The translations under genes and the position numbers were made by a program. This document shows positions 1-12,500 of a DNA stretch of 64,000 bases, piece by piece (position 1 is the stretch's first letter; every line of letters starts with the position of its first letter). Under the pieces are notes generated by a model, which saw nothing but the letters and a program-made list of their open reading frames with translations, was not told the origin of the DNA and ran no database searches. This DNA is from Tubulanus polymorphus (lineage: Eukaryota; Nemertea; Palaeonemertea; Tubulaniformes; Tubulanidae). The DNA is taken from the NCBI RefSeq assembly GCF_964204645.1, contig NC_134028.1:22790153-22854152 (forward strand), given 5' to 3'.

Positions 1-3000
1 GTTATCATATTATCTCGGATATCTTGGAGTAATCGTTAAATGATTATCTTCATCCATTATCCTTACCTAGTGCCGTGCGTGGTTTTTCCTTTGGTCGCTT
101 CGCCTCGGCTATCGTCACCAAAACTATAAATGAAGAGATAACCCGTTTATAATGCAATAAACCTAAATCATAACATCGGGACTTTTCTCTCAACCACAGT
201 TGCACAAAAAATTCGTTTCGATCCTGATTAAGCAGACAATGGTGTATATTTTGAGCCCGAATTCGACGAAAAATCGATGAGCATCGTAATTGGTCCTTAT
301 GGTGCAACGGTTGTAATCGAGCAAGGAGGCAAGGATACGCCAGGTTCAGGCGCAGATCCATGGCCGTATCCTTTGACAGGAGCACAAAGAAATGAAAAGG
401 GCAAATATACTGAAAAGGGGCAAGTTAAGTAACCACGCAGCCAAAACAACGTCTGGAAATTTCTGAAATTATTGTGCATTTTCATACACTTTCTAGGCAC
501 TTGAGGGACATTCAAGAGAATATAAGCTGAATATTGTGCTGTGGACCGCTGTTAGCTGTGGGGAAAAGTGCCCTGGAGAATATTGCCATTGTATTTCAAA
601 AAGGGCGCGGAAAAATTGGGATTAGTTCGACGAATGATTATCAATTAGTACCGGGTTACAACTGGTTTCGCATCTACTCCAGATTGACGATGGTTCGTTA
701 TTTCAATTCTAGTATGATTACAGAATGTATGGCTCTGGCATAATAAAACAGTGGATGCAGTTGCCACGCGACAAGTATTTAATCTGCATTCTTCGACTGA
801 TGGTGTAGTCGATGCGGGATCAACGGCAACGGTAGATACACTGTTAGTTTTACCTGATAGTTTGTACCCTAACGCGCAATGCTGACGAAATTTGAGTTTT
901 TTTTGTTGCGTCGATTTCAATCAAGCTTATTGACATCGCCCCATTAAGTTATCGCCCAAACGTGATTACAATTAGTTTATTGCACCACACAAAAAGAAAT
1001 AACATTTGCATGGAACACAAAAAAACAGGTTCATACATGATATTCGTATTTACAGAGATTCATTAAAGAAATACAAACATAGTTTGAGGGATGATTTCAC
1101 TTTGTGATTAACCTTTTTGTGAATGATGTCTGTTTATATCAATTCTGATGATTTTTTTCGGAATCAGTTTTGAGCCTGGGGATGTGAATGCAATTACGGT
1201 AGAACTCACTTAGTTCGGATAACAAGGGACTTCCTAGTTTTTTTCGAATTAAGTAAAATCCGAATTATGAATAATAGTTTACATGGTCGCTGTTTCGATG
1301 AACCAAATATTTCATCCGGATTAAGCGAAAACCGGTATTGAAAAATGCGAATTAAGCTAGTTCTTCTGTATTACTTAGTGCACTCGGTCTGAACGGTGCA
1401 ATGTCGGAGGTAATCCGATTATTGATCCCAATCCGATTTGATAAACAGTTGAATCAGTATTTGATAGCTGCTTAGTAAAAAAAATAATACGTCCGTTTTG
1501 AATGCGCTTCTGTCTGAAGGGAATAAATAGAACGCACGCGCGCGGATACCACCCATGTTGCCCGGGGATACGGACAAACAACGCGGAAAAAATATTATGT
1601 CGGTATGACAACAGCGAAGCCGTACTATTCAAAGCGGGTTAGAAAGCAATTTCGTAGTGAAACATTACATATTCCGTACGGAAATCTGCACGCGCGTTTG
1701 TGTGCTAAATCTAGGGAGATTCTTAGAAACAAATGATACTACATTTTGTTAATCAAAACCTTCTCTTAATCGGAAATAATTTAATCATTGATGTAAATTC
1801 AACCTATAACGTAGATATTCTTGTTGTTTTTTTATTCGTTGAAGTGGATGCCAATTAGTCCAAATCTTATGCATGTAATTATACCCGCTCGCGTAACTGC
1901 TCGTTCTAGCGGACCTGGTTGTTTTTAGAATTGATTATACGAATTCCATTGTTTTACGCGAAAGCCGTTGCGTTTTTCGGAATCGAAAACTACACTGAGT
2001 CGTTATACACGTTTACATTGAAAATTCATTTCTATAACAAACTATATTATGTTTATTCAGGTTCAAGCGTCAGATATATGTAGACTCTGCAGTAACATTA
2101 GCTTTTAATCAATAATTCTTTATATAAGCATGTGTAATTTACATTCTAAGATATCTACGTAATCATAACTGTCCGTGTTGAGGATCGATAAAGTTCTTTT
2201 GAATTTGAATACATCGCCCCATTGAATTGAATTGTATTGACCGGCAACCAGTCTTGAATGATAGTCTATCGAAAATAAGAGTCATAAAATCTATTTTAGA
2301 AAATAAACGCAAATAATTATTTAGAGACGCCAATTCGGTCAATGTCAGCAGAGTACCGCATTCAGATACAGATTCAGACATCGATGACGTAGTGCACATC
2401 GACTACTCACACCTTGAATAACGCATAGAATTAAGCAATACATAAAAGATTATTACGGCGTCGAAAAATGGTGTTTGAAATTCGGGCAAACTTCCGACAA
2501 AGAGGAAGATATATCGTTTTGATGGTTGTTTTTTTAAACGGGTTTTTACGCATATGCCGCTCAATAAAAAGCAACATGAAACAGCGGGCAATTGAACGAT
2601 TTTATGTTCCTGTTGACTTAGCACTTGATATATAAATAAAACAGTTGAGTCTCTCGAGCAATTCTACTCAGAAAACTCGCACCGAAATCACCATCAAACA
2701 CCAAAGTATCAATTAAATCAAACCAACAAGAGCCTTCAAAGAATACCGAATTCCTGTTTTAGATTCACATGCACTGGTAAATACTGGTACATCAAAGCCT
2801 GACGTACGCAGACGTGGAGGACATGCACGTAAATCTTCTAGGTCTTTGTCGGAGAGAAGATAACGAAATCAACATTTGCATTACGCTACGAATTCAATAC
2901 GATAGCTATAGTGGCTGATTTGGGCCACGGCAACATTTTTCGAGTACCAAAACAATGAGAAAACAAATTTCATAAGGAGCACGCAAAAATTAACAGAAGA

Positions 3001-3240
3001 AAGAAATTTAGCCCGCAAAAACAAATAAATTTGTTTTCTCGCGTTGATTTTTGTTTCGGCGACCCCGGCGAAGTTTGTTTTCTCGCCTCGCAAAAACAGA
3101 AATAACGCGAGAAAACAAAATATTTTTGTTTTCTTGCGTCAATATTAGTTTTCTCGTTAGCAAATTAGTTCTTAGTTTTTTCTTGGTCGAAAAATTTCAG
3201 TTTGGCTCGAATCAACCGCCATAGTTAGCAGATAAGGTCA
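1..3240. other. gene-free AT-rich region
   Basis: I see no exon with acceptable splice sites and coding character on either strand. The open frames here are short, AT-rich and carry no recognisable motif. A distant intron or intergenic DNA of a gene outside the window is possible. Confidence 0.5.
2968..3150. repeat. imperfect fold-back repeat
   Basis: The segment around 3,017-3,056 (containing TTTGTTTTCTCGCGTT) pairs with the reverse complement of about 3,095-3,140 (containing AACGCGAGAAAACAAA). This gives a hairpin-forming repeat with arms of about 40 bp. Boundaries and superfamily cannot be set. It is probably a decayed MITE. Confidence 0.5.
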
Positions 3241-3269
3241 ATATAGAAAATGCGCCTAGCTCTGTATTA

Positions 3270-3572
3270 TGGCGTTTTTACGAGCATCCGATTTTCGCGA
3301 TCGATTTCGTGAACGATTTGCACCGATCGTGCGACCGAATCGAACGTTCGTAAAAATGGCGATGCATTTGGCTAATCACATGACATAAATATGGCGACGT
3401 TGAGAAAAATTTGTATCGTCATGAACTACCCGGTGCCGCCATCTTGGAAATCAAATCGCCAAATCGCTCGCCGAGTGAGTTGGTCGATTTCAAAAATCGA
3501 TCGGAAAATCGTGTTCGTAAAAACGCCGATCGTGAAATCGATCGCAAAAATCGGATGCTCGTAAAAACGCCA
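3270..3572. mobile_element. MITE with TTA target duplication (PIF/Harbinger-like)
   Basis: A 303-bp element. The left end starts TGGCGTTTTTACGAGCATCC and the right end is its near-perfect reverse complement over about 45 bp, including the GATCGATTTC block. It is flanked on both sides by TTA (3,267-3,269 and 3,573-3,575). A TTA duplication is typical of PIF/Harbinger elements; the superfamily call is inference. There is no coding capacity, and the interior is unusually rich in ATCGATC/CGAT words. Confidence 0.7.
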
Positions 3573-4839
3573 TTAGATTATTCCCACTGTTCACATTGTT
3601 ACTATGGCTTAGAATTGTGCTGAAACGTCGAATGCTCATTCAGCTTTTCCTTCGTATGTTTCGGTTCTTTACTTCCTGCGTATGCAGCGAACAGATTTTT
3701 CATGACTGCGTGGTCAATTATATTTCAATTCTCTTGGCTGCATTTTTTTTCTTGTCAAATCAGGAATTAATCTAAACAGTGAGCTAGCTACATATTATTA
3801 CCATTTCAATACATTATTGGTCAACTAAGTCACGCGTGAATAAAATCCCAAGACTTTTCTCTGATTTCCAGGTATACGAATGTGTCAAAGAACAATAACA
3901 TTCTTTTTTATATGTATAGTTTGATGTTTGTTCATGACTCGAACTAAGGCATTCACTTTTTATGTATAGTAATAATTACTTTCATATAATCATGGGCGGG
4001 GTACGTCCATGATTACTAGTTCCTCACATCTGATGCGAATTTGGAGTAATAGACTAACAACGTGGGTGCGGTTCTCGCTGTTTAGTAGAAAAAATGATAC
4101 TTAATTACTATATAGTTTCACGATTCCGATTGTGCAAACAAAAAAAATGGTCAATACGAAAATAAAGCATCGTTTTACTCGTAGCCAATACTAACTAATG
4201 TTATAGTGATTAGTTGCAGCATTTTAGATTGTCAAAATCAATTCTACTGACCATATAAACCGACCATATAAACGAAAATACACAGAAACCAGACCGTCCA
4301 ATTTTCCTAGATCCGCCCATGCCCGAATTTGTCAATTGACTTATTTTACCCGTGAAGATCAATCGCTTATACGAAGTGAAATCTTGCATTCCGCAGTTTT
4401 TAGGGGTTAGTTTTCACTTTAAAATTTAATTAACTTCAAAATAGTTCACATCCAGCCACGCCATTTACTTGTCTTAACGGGGGTAAATGGGACAGTAGAA
4501 AACCACCGACCTGTTTCGGTATACTAGAAACTCTTAACAAAAACCGTTCAAAATCATATTCAAAACTACGGAAGTGCGCAACATGTGACATTTGCGCACG
4601 ATACTTACGTAGTTTTTAATATGATTTGCGTTGCAAATAAAGGTCTCTTGATAAGACACGCCTTACATGGAACGTATCGCGGATACATAAAAATATCTCA
4701 CATCGTGGTTCGTCGAGTATTGCCAACGCGTTTCGATTAGCGTCTAGTCTAATGATGATATAGTCGGGTGTGGTCAGAACTCTGAATCATCGGTGCGAAC
4801 AAATCGCTCATCAACAGCAACCCGCCCGACGGCTAGACA

Positions 4840-5221
4840 CCTGGTTTCCAGGATAAAAAGAAGTACTTTTTCGGCAATTTTAGACCCAAAAGGAGGGACT
4901 TGTGGACTCTGAAAGAAATACTTTCCAGTAAAATGAGGGCCCATAAGGAAGCATTTTTGCAATGCCTTGGCCCGAATACTCGTCATGTAGACCAATCATA
5001 CATGTGAGGGAAATTCCATAACACTTTCCTGTATATTCAATCTTACTGACAATTGAATACCAGTTCTGAGTAAGAAAATACTTCGACAGTCGAATTCGTA
5101 ACAAAATTGCGCACAAAAAGTACATAAAAATCAAATTTGGAAGGACTTTTTTACCAAGAGGAAGGACTTTAAATCAAAAAGAAGGACAAAGAAGGACTTG
5201 GAAGGACCGCTGGAAACCCTG
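4840..5221. mobile_element. possible MITE, CAGGGTTTCCAG-type ends
   Basis: The left end reads CTGGTTTCCAGGATAAAAAG and the right end, reverse-complemented, reads CAGGGTTTCCAGCGGTCC. The body carries repeated AAGGAC words (GAAGGACTT, GGAGGGACTT). No clear target-site duplication is visible, so the element is tentative; the CAGGG end is suggestive of hAT. Confidence 0.35.
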
Positions 5222-6878
5222 ACTTCATCGGTTCCGTTGTCGCAAAACCTTGGATGAAATTTTGATAACAGAAATAGCAGATTAGTAGATTTGAAAATGA
5301 ATTTTTCTCTGGACTAAAATAGAACTACGAAACCAAAAGTCTCGATACCATCTGCAGAGAATATCGCGCCGATTCCAAAATTCGTTTAAACTAATTCAAT
5401 ACTAATTGGTTATTCAATTTCTTCCTTTTTAATCGCATTTTTAAATCTTTTTGAAGACATCGAGATCAAAAAGTCTTGATACCATCTGGTTCGAATATCA
5501 GTTTTTATTCGGTGTTGAACGGCGGCAAATCGATAACCGTTCGATAATGTGGTTAGAATTCTATACTAATTCGATAATGAAAGTCATTCATTTATACACG
5601 CCTAGATATATCGACTTAAAATCGATCACGAGATTGTTGTTATATTATGCGCAAGAATTTCATAAGCCTTAAGGCGTCAGCTTGTTGGTTAATTATAAAC
5701 CCCCATCCATTAGCTGTAAATTAAACGACAAATTCGAAGGAAAGTTTTCAGCTTTGTTGTACACAACGCAAATAGTTCTTAATGTACCTACAATTATATC
5801 AGTTGATCATAGAATGAATTCAAAGAAATATTTTACGTATCTACATTAATATACAGTTTAAAGTGGTTTTATGAATGGAACTTCTCACCGTGTCGGTCAT
5901 GTATTTTTAAAAAACTCGTTCACTTTTCATTTGAACTCTCGACAAATCTATAAACACAAAGTATGGGGTCCAAGAGAAATACTCAAAATATAACGCTTGT
6001 ATTGTGTTCTAGTCAGGTTTTGACCTATCGACCGTGATTTCCCAGTAAATAACATTGTTTATATAGATAATCTCCCAACTAGTAAACGAGAAACATGAAG
6101 TCCGGTTTCGTGTAAGCAAATAATTCATTCATTCGACGTTTCAACCTAAAAGTCATAGTCATCTTAACCTAGTAGTCATCTTCATATATACTGATATTCC
6201 AAGAACAAAGAGACAAATGAAATAATTAAGGGTTGAATTGGTAGTTAACTCAGAAGAGTTTGGGGGTACGTAACTCCGCCTCAAAAAAGGATTATTCGGT
6301 CACGTGCACTTACAAAATATCACGAGCACTACGAACGTCATAGTCTATTTTCAATTAACCGCATTTTTTGAAACGTTACCATTATGAAACCTAAACAAAT
6401 GTTTACCATTCAGCGTCATTTTACAAACGACAACGGTAAATCAATGTGCAAAACGTCACAGGTCCATGTGTACACATACAAGCTATTTGGCAAAATATTA
6501 TTGACAAAGATGTACAAAGGCTTCCTGTGATTATATGATGAGCTCTATTTGAACGTCGAAATGTTATATTGCATTGAATATCATTAGAAGACGTATTGTA
6601 ATAGTAAAGGACGTATGATTATATCGGAAGCGGCAGGCATAAATAGAAATGATAAGTAAATCGGATTATTCGGTCAAAATGGCGGATGTATACACGATTT
6701 GGAAGTCTGATATAATATGGCATGCGTATTAGGTGACAATTCAATTCTTTATTGATCCTTATTACATTTAAAATTTCCAAATTCAATAAAGTAACACATT
6801 TCAAAATAAGAAAATACAACATACAAGACACATGCGTAATTCATACAGAATAACATAAACAAGTTATTTTAATTGACA

Positions 6879-6923
6879 ATGTCTACTTCAACCCAGACTC
6901 AAGAGGATACCGAGTGACAGCCA
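6879..6923 (+). repeat. solo terminal inverted repeat of the 9,749 MITE family
   Basis: AATGTCTACTTCAACCCAGA and the following bases match the first 40 or so bases of the fold-back element at 9,749-10,206 with a few substitutions. No partner end was found nearby, so this is a truncated copy. Confidence 0.5.
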
Positions 6924-8290
6924 CAAACCGGCGGCGGGGCCGGCTGGGTAGGCCACACGATATACTCCAAATCAAGTTATCAATTATTGACAATTTTCAA
7001 TAAAAAAATCAAAAAACTACTGAGTCGAAGACCTCTGTATCATCTACCCAATCGCCAAATCTGATAACTCCCCAAATTCCTTAAAACTTCGATGCAATTC
7101 CACTTAGCTTATCCAAAAAATTCTACGAGACCTTTTGCGCAGGCGTCAAATAATTTATTACAATTAATTTTCTTGTTTAATATTTCGTTAACGCCCTAGG
7201 TTTTATGGTCTGGGATAGCACACTCAAACTCAATGCAGTACGAAACGGTGTCAACCGCAAAATGGATGATGCATTTTTTCATTTCAAAGCTAATTCAATT
7301 CGTTCTTGAGAACGCGTTTCACTTTGAATTACAGCTAATTTGACAGCTGAATGCCTTGAACTTTTCTGCATTTAAGAGACTCTCGAAAATCGCTTGAGGT
7401 TTGTGAGTCGCTTGGATGCAAAATCAAATCCGCCATTCTCATTTTTGCGATACGTTATATAGTGGTTTAAGCCCGCAACGCACAGGACGTGATGAAACAT
7501 GGAAACATGGTTTTCCCTGCGTCCAATTTGTAGGTTAACGATGTTGATGATCTTTAATGGCATCTATGATAAGATCAGCGCCTATAATTTTTGTAAAAAG
7601 GTAAATGAGTGAATAAAACAGTATCTAATGTGTCGGGTTTAATCAAGATGTCCGGTTTTTGTTTTTATCGATAATTGCTATATGAAATTGACCTCAACCT
7701 GATTCGTACGATTTGGTAACAGCCTGTATCTGGTCCTAATTAAATATACATGTAATCTGAACACGAGCGAAATCCCTAACATCACGATTATGAATGCAGC
7801 GTCGCAGAAAACACACGGCTACACCCGGGATTCATTATATCATTCGGGAACGAAATAATCGAAATCAATTCATCAATTACAAATAAGGATGAAGCGCGCA
7901 TTTTAGGACCGTGACATCGTTTATCCCGCCCCAATGTCATCACGCCCTGCCACTGGTCCCAGTGGGTTACACAATAATTGATATTATTGATAATATACAT
8001 ATTTTATAGACATTTATATAGGAACAGCCATGTTTCATGTTTTGGGTCGTTCAGTTTATTTGAATATTAATATAATAGAGTTAAATAAGCGCCTCCAAGC
8101 TGCTCTGTGGCTCGGTAATATTTATTCAACCCTGAATGAAAATGTGTCGTTTTAATTTTGCAAACATGTTTTCGCTTTGATTTGTTCCGAAATCGCCAGA
8201 TACCTATTTAAAATCATCTCATTAAAAGATAATTCACAGGATAATTCTTTTGAAAATGGAATTTCGAGTAACCAGAAATTATTCATTTAC

Positions 8291-8336
8291 CTGCTACGAA
8301 AAGGATAAGCAGCCACCAGTACGTTGTTGTAGCCAT
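8291..8336 (-). CDS. orphan first exon with signal-peptide-like sequence
   Basis: Reading the minus strand, ATG at 8,336 opens MATTTYWWLLILFVAG, a compact hydrophobic leader. It is followed at once by a GTAAAT donor (8,290-8,285), leaving phase 1. This is exactly how the first exons of GNPTG and PLBD1 in this window look. No downstream exon could be matched in 1-8,280, so the gene is unidentified and the exon could be a coincidence. If real, it is divergent from GNPTG, whose start lies 1.2 kb away. Confidence 0.3.
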
Positions 8337-9532
8337 GGTATATCCTTTATTGTGTCGCAGATGTGAAATATGCGACTATAGTGAGTACACAGCGATGACT
8401 AAGGTGCGTGCTTCGCGTCAGCACACCGCGTCGGTCGGTATAGCTCGATCCAAGGGCTTTCACCTATACCTGACTCACGGGGATGCAACGTTACCATGAC
8501 AATGTTTAAACTCGATGCCTTGTCGATACAACACTGTAGATGCATTCGTTTCACTATCATCTCCCCGGCCAAGGGGGAATGTAACGGGAGCTCCGGGCAT
8601 GTGCCCCACCCCAAAATGTCAGGAAAAAATTCTGGACCACCTTTTTAGCGCATTGTGTCTTAAAATATTTTTTTGTTCTCATTGGAAAAACACGATTTCT
8701 CGTGTAGGATTCAGGGCTCTACAATTATATATTTAGTGAACGGAGAGTGGCGAATCCAAATCTACAGGAAGAATGATGTATCCGTTTTTTCTCTATTAGG
8801 GCCATTGTAAATAGGTTGTTCAAAAACAAATCCGGTTCTTAATTAACCATTTCAGGTTTTGCAAATTGATCTTCTGTAGCATGAACGCATTTAAGGATCA
8901 CAACTTCAAAGATGCATCTAGTGGCCGCTTCAATTCAAAACGTCCTCCTAGAAAAGATTCCCAGAGAACCCTCGTTGTTCTGACTATCATGGGTCATTTA
9001 GTACTATCCCTAAGTGAAGGATCCGCCTCTGCCAGCCCAGTTTTAGGATGGGCATCTAAATCCGTCAAGGGTTTCGAACCTAAGTCCCCCGAACTGTGGA
9101 AGCGAGTTCGTGGAGCGATACCAGACCCGCCCTGGCAAGCGAGGAAAGGGTGGGGTTGCTTGTCACCCGGGGCAAAAATAGGTTAAGAATGTGATTTTAG
9201 GATAGATCACTAGGGCAGTGACGGGCGATAATCGAAAGGTATTAAAAATTTCTTTTGATTTCTTATTCCGGCCCACTGCTCTTGTCTGGAGCTCGCAACA
9301 GCGACAATGAACCCCACACTAAAAACGTATTTTCTTCCCCTTTATGCACGTAATTAAATTTCATCAAATTGTACTTGTTAGAAAAAAACTGTAAATTTAA
9401 CCGGTTTAAACTTAGACTGGTTGCCTGCCTGTTGAATTTCAACTATCACCGGCAACCTGTCTATGTCGAATGGATGGATGAAGCAAGTGATTGGTGGTTC
9501 ATTCAAGCTCAAACCAGCCACATGATCACAAA

Positions 9533-12500
9533 ATGGCGGCGCCCATAAAAGTGAATTTTTTTGCCACGAATTTTGTAATATTTGTTGTCTTAAGTGGAAT
9601 ATTACTTTCAGCAGGTAAATAGGCCCTAATTATTTGATCGATGGGTGTAATGATAAATTGTGGTATTGTGCAGTTGTAGGGTTTTGAATAGAGCCTGGGA
9701 CAGGGTTTATTCACCACCCCAACACTAACTAACGATGTCGATTGTCTAATGTCTATTTCAACCTGACTTGAGAGCATTCCGGGTGGCCTAGCTCAGTCAG
9801 TTTTGGTAGTACATACCTGATAAAGGTCTTAATAGGACCAGAAAGGACTGGCATTCGACCTAAATCATCATTTTTTAATCCATTTGAAACTGTATTGAAG
9901 GATATCCAAAAAGTCTTCACTGAAAGGGGTTAAATTAAAGAAATAGACTCCATGATTTGAAAGTTAAAATGGTTTGAAACATATTGTTAAACTTTCAAAT
10001 CATGGAGTCAATTCTCTTCATTCAACCCCTTTCAATGAAGACTTTTTGCATATCCTTCAATACAGTTTGAAATGGATTTAAAAATGATGATTTAGGTCGA
10101 CTGCCTGTCCTTTCTGGTCCTATTAAGACCTTTATCAGGTATGAACTATCAAAAATGAGCAAGCTAGGCCACCCGGAATGCTCTCAAGTCAGGTTGAAAT
10201 AGACATTAATAAGAATATATTCTTTTTTATATAAGCTTACGTCAGATACTTGTATCATCCATCCACAGCAATCGTGACAAGCCCCTGTGCTGTGGGTTCA
10301 ATGCGGGGAATTGAAAATAAACAGAAAAGTATTGTGGGACACAAAATCGAGTCTTTCATGAATGGTTAACTAATTCTTCTTTCTTCGTGTTGGTCTGTTT
10401 CAGTTTACAGCTCAGAAGTCACCATGAAGATCATAGATGGACAGTCAGTTCATGGGTAAACGCTTCTTCAAATATCATGCACGGCGCCTATCCTATTGTC
10501 TGAATACCAAAAGATCATTTAGGTCACCCATTTCGCTAAGAACAGGCTAATAGGCAGACTACTAATGATAATAATAATAATAATAATTTTCTTTTACATA
10601 GCGCAGCTCACTGTGCTTTACAATGATCACAATATAAAAAGATTAAAACCCACCAAATACAGATTAAAAGAATTTAAAATCAAGAATTTAGGTGTGACAC
10701 CTGACAATGATCTCTAGAGTGAGAACGAAACGTCGTGTTGATTATATATTTTAGATTGTTCGAATGAATAAATTCTTGATTTTAAATTCTTTTAAACTGT
10801 ATCAGTAAATAGTGGGTTTTAATCTTTTTATCCGTTCACCACGTTTGAGTGTGGTTATCGTACTATTACAATATAATTAAGACAGTACAGAAATATTGGA
10901 ACAGTTTGAACAAAATGGCACAATTTATAATGAGATCAAGGGAAATAAGTGCGTTTAAAAAGATATGGTTAAAGATTTGATTTGAAATATTTGAGTGTGA
11001 GACTAGATTGAACATCAGTTTTAATCGAACGGCCCTTTTTTGTCAAATTCATTTTTTCTCTGCAGAATACAAAACTTCAATCAGATGCCCGACATGGCTT
11101 CTCAAGCTCCCGCGCTAAGAATGAGAATAAAACCAGCAAATTTCAGCGGCCCTCTTCACCTAAAACGCCTTCAAGGGAAGTGTTTCAGTAAAATTGAACA
11201 AGAGTAAGTAACTACCTACCTATCGCACTCATTTTCATAAACTATGGAACCTTCCAATGCCACTGCAGCAATAGAGGATTCTACTTTTCAATGTGGTAAA
11301 TGACGATCCACCAGGTTTGTTAGTAACTCAGTCTTCTGCGTTCAATTTCTTCATCAATTGAAATTGTATAAACATTCTCTTATATCAATTATCAATGAAA
11401 ACTATACCAAATACTGGTTTAAAAATGCCGTATATTGGGATAGTTGTGGTGTTGCAGTTTTCCATTGATAAACAACTGACATCTGATATGTTGTTGATAT
11501 GTTTTCAGTTATAAGTACGAATTTTGTCCGTTCAGTAACGTTACGCAACACGAACAAAGTTTACGCTGGAATCCTTACAGCGGCATACTCGGGTACGTGA
11601 CAGAAAGTTAATCAGAAAATCTACTGAAACTTGTGTAATCCCAATTTTGAAAACCAGGATCTTATAACCACGACATTGAGAATGATGCCCTTGGTCCAGC
11701 TTCGCTTTAGAAATTTTGGACTCAATACTATTTGTTATTTTGTAGTGTTTGGCAAGAATGGGAGATCGATGACAACAAATTTGTTGCTATGAAAATGTTG
11801 GAGGGTGATGCATGCGGTTTGGTTCATCGGTCTGTCAGGGTGAGTTATGTACAACAAATAACCTGTGAAGCATCCGGACAAATTGGGACGACTGAATTCC
11901 GAATTTCATTGTAGTTAAAAGAAGCCTAGGATTAGATGTAAAATGATGCTGCTTTTTTAACTTTCCGAATGAAATTGAATTTCTTTTATAAGAAAACGCT
12001 TAAAATGTTTTGGAAACAGGAGCCAATTGTTCGGATATGATACATATTCACCTTCTTGTGAGATGAATCATATTATACCAAACAATAGACTTCGTACCTT
12101 TGGGAGACGATCTTTCACATTTCTTGCTCCCACCCTTTGGAATGCTCTCTACCCAAAAACATTAATCAAAATTCAAATTCATTTATTCATCATAAATCAA
12201 GAGTACATGATTTGGAAAAATTCCTGAACTCGATTTGGAAAAATTCAAAATACCGGGTACTAAAACATACCTACTAACTGGATTACTGTAAAGCGCCTTT
12301 GAACATTGAATCAGTGAAATTGGCGCTATATAAATAGCATTTCATCATCACGTAATAATGCTTAAAATTGCGTACGCAGGAAGTTGAAAATCTTTTGGAT
12401 CCATAGGTCAACATCTCGTGTTCATCGTTCGTTTTCATGATTCTAGGTTTTGTTTGTGTGCGCGGAGAAGAACGTCCTGGCAAAAGTGACGGAACCGAAA

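Larger units (their letters stand above)
3600..8280. other. gene-free region with repeat fragments
   Basis: No exon could be supported on either strand. The region holds AT-rich sequence, the candidate element at 4,840-5,221 and a solo inverted-repeat end at 6,879-6,923. If the orphan exon at 8,291-8,336 is real, its gene would run through this region on the minus strand, but I could not find a matching downstream exon. Confidence 0.45.

Noticed and set aside
4774-4995. Minus-strand frame ending VGRVAVDERFVRTDDSEF as a last exon
   Set aside because: The frame runs through a repeat-like segment and there is no partner exon or recognisable domain.
7788-8000. Minus-strand 70-codon frame as a second exon for the orphan leader at 8,291
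   Set aside because: No acceptor with the required phase-1 fit was found and the frame contains the palindromic CACTGGGACCAGTG, which suggests repeat DNA.
8866-9186. 106-codon open frame upstream of GNPTG
   Set aside because: No homology recognised and no splice partners. It contains a tRNA-B-box-like word on the opposite strand, so it may be old repeat sequence.
9785-9860. TAGCTCAGTCAG followed by GCATTCGACC, resembling tRNA A and B boxes
   Set aside because: It lies in the arm of the fold-back MITE and its mirror copy is diverged. The B box is poor and no cloverleaf forms.
12027-12227. 66-codon frame as an extra GNPTG exon
   Set aside because: It carries a LINE C-terminal block and would break the MRH domain; the flanking GNPTG exons join in phase without it.
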